This document shows, piece after piece, positions 63,421-64,000 of a stretch of DNA of 64,000 nucleotides (the stretch's first letter is position 1; each line of letters begins with the position of its first letter). Both the position numbers and the translations under genes were made by a program. The DNA lies in contig NZ_JACCBM010000001.1 in NCBI RefSeq assembly GCF_013409865.1, forward strand, positions 1,116,001 through 1,180,000, written 5' to 3'. Source of the DNA: Herbiconiux flava. Its GTDB lineage: Bacteria; Actinomycetota; Actinomycetes; Actinomycetales; Microbacteriaceae. The notes below the pieces were generated by a model, which did not search any database, was not told the DNA's origin, and was given only the letters and a program-made list of their open reading frames with translations.

Positions 63421-64000
63421 ATGGACCAGGCTGATCCGGTCGGCATCGTGCTGATCGCGGCGCTCGCCGTGGCGGCTCCGCTCGTGGCCGCGGCCGTGGG
63501 CCGGGTGGCGCGCGTGCCGCTGGTGGTGTTCGAGATCCTGCTGGGCGTGCTGGTGGGGCCGAGCGTTCTCGGCTGGCTCGGCCCCAGCCCCTTCTCGGGA
63601 GCGATCGCCGAGTTCGGGCTCGCGCTGCTGTTCTTCATGGCGGGCCGCGAGATCGACTTCGCCGCCATCGCCGGCCGCCCGATCGCCCGGGCCGGCCTCG
63701 GCTGGGGCATCTCGCTCGTCGTCGCGATCGCGGTCGGCTACCTGATCGCCCCCGACCTCGAGGCCGCGGTGTTCATCGGCGTCGCCCTCACCTCCACCGC
63801 GCTCGGCACGATCATGCCGATGCTCCGCGACGCGGGCGAGCTGTCCACCCCGTTCGGCCGGGCCGTCACCGCGGTCGGCGCCGTGGGGGAGTTCGGGCCG
63901 CTGATCGCCATCTCGCTCTTCCTCAGCGGCCGCTCGCCCGGCATCTCGGCCGTCGTGCTGATCGGCTTCACGGCGATCGCGCTGCTGGGCATCCTGGCCG
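63421..64000 (+). CDS. Cation/proton antiporter, Kef-type (3' end beyond window)
   Basis: The ATG at 63421 opens a frame that stays open to the window edge (193 codons). It encodes hydrophobic helices in the pattern of CPA2 (KefB/GerN-like) antiporters. EILLGVLVGPSVLGW near residue 40, FGLALLFFMAGREIDF near 68 and FIGVALTSTALGTIMPMLRD near 118 are the conserved segments, and EFGPLIAIS near 160 is a putative ion-binding region. GGGGTAGGGG lies upstream of the start. Only the N-terminal half is visible. Confidence 0.82.
   Translation, partial: MDQADPVGIVLIAALAVAAPLVAAAVGRVARVPLVVFEILLGVLVGPSVLGWLGPSPFSGAIAEFGLALLFFMAGREIDFAAIAGRPIARAGLGWGISLVVAIAVGYLIAPDLEAAVFIGVALTSTALGTIMPMLRDAGELSTPFGRAVTAVGAVGEFGPLIAISLFLSGRSPGISAVVLIGFTAIALLGILA

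Overview
The window is high-GC (about 70 %) actinobacterial chromosome, most likely from a member of the Microbacteriaceae. The basis is the dense GC-rich coding, frequent GGATGC/GCATCC words, many 4-base ATGA/GTGA gene overlaps, GTG starts, a DtxR/IdeR-type iron box, lipoprotein signals of Gram-positive type and several apparently leaderless promoters. The genus cannot be fixed from the sequence. Coding density is very high. I see no rRNA, tRNA, CRISPR array, prophage or intact insertion sequence, and no gene-free stretch longer than about 300 bases.

Layout. 1-4.9 kb: end of an unidentified gene, a Gfo/Idh/MocA oxidoreductase with an SDR, a remnant of an Old Yellow Enzyme gene, a TetR regulator with a Zn-dependent alcohol dehydrogenase, and a luciferase-like monooxygenase. 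5.0-10.9 kb (minus): a sugar-acid catabolic operon (GntR regulator, MFS carrier, DHDPS-fold dehydratase/aldolase, enolase-superfamily dehydratase, ketoglutarate-semialdehyde-type dehydrogenase). 11.0-12.5 kb: TetR divergent from an alpha/beta hydrolase, with two perfect twin operators. 12.5-14.4 kb: DUF805 protein and an MFS carrier. 14.4-18.3 kb (minus): a siderophore ABC importer under a DtxR-like box. 18.5-21.6 kb (plus): a MacA/MacB-like exporter. 21.7-23.7 kb: two Asp23/Gls24 proteins, an unknown protein and a secreted protein. 23.8-27.9 kb: L-serine dehydratase, in frame with an upstream esterase, then a secreted hydrolase divergent from a TetR. 28-33.7 kb: APC permease, CDF metal transporter, RelE-like toxin with only a stub of its antitoxin, a lower-GC secreted protein, kynureninase, and an OhrR-like regulator divergent from a small zinc-ribbon protein. 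33.9-37.1 kb: a sugar ABC importer without ATPase. 37.2-38.4 kb: small protein and an alpha/beta hydrolase.

38.5-51.9 kb is the most coherent and interesting part: a peptidoglycan (muropeptide) salvage locus. A MurR-like regulator faces a tightly overlapped ten-gene operon encoding a peptide-type ABC importer (binding protein, two permeases, one fused double ATPase), MurQ, AnmK, a GNAT acetyltransferase, an MFS carrier, an L-Ala-D/L-Glu epimerase-like enolase-superfamily enzyme and a beta-lactamase-fold hydrolase resembling AmiE. NagB follows on the opposite strand. Together these would import anhydro-muropeptides, split sugar from peptide, epimerise the dipeptide and feed the sugar to fructose-6-phosphate. 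NagA, NagZ and a MurNAc kinase are not in the window.

52-58.9 kb: GNAT, a HipBA module, a luciferase-like monooxygenase, several small unknown proteins and a zinc metallopeptidase. 58.9-63.4 kb: a methylcitrate-cycle operon (GntR-prpD-prpB-prpC) with two TGTATACA operators spaced 52 bp apart. The window ends in a Kef-type cation/proton antiporter gene.

Two copies of an ~80-bp palindromic element (22552-22631 and 55598-55676) sit in convergent intergenic regions and look like a dispersed, terminator-forming repeat family.
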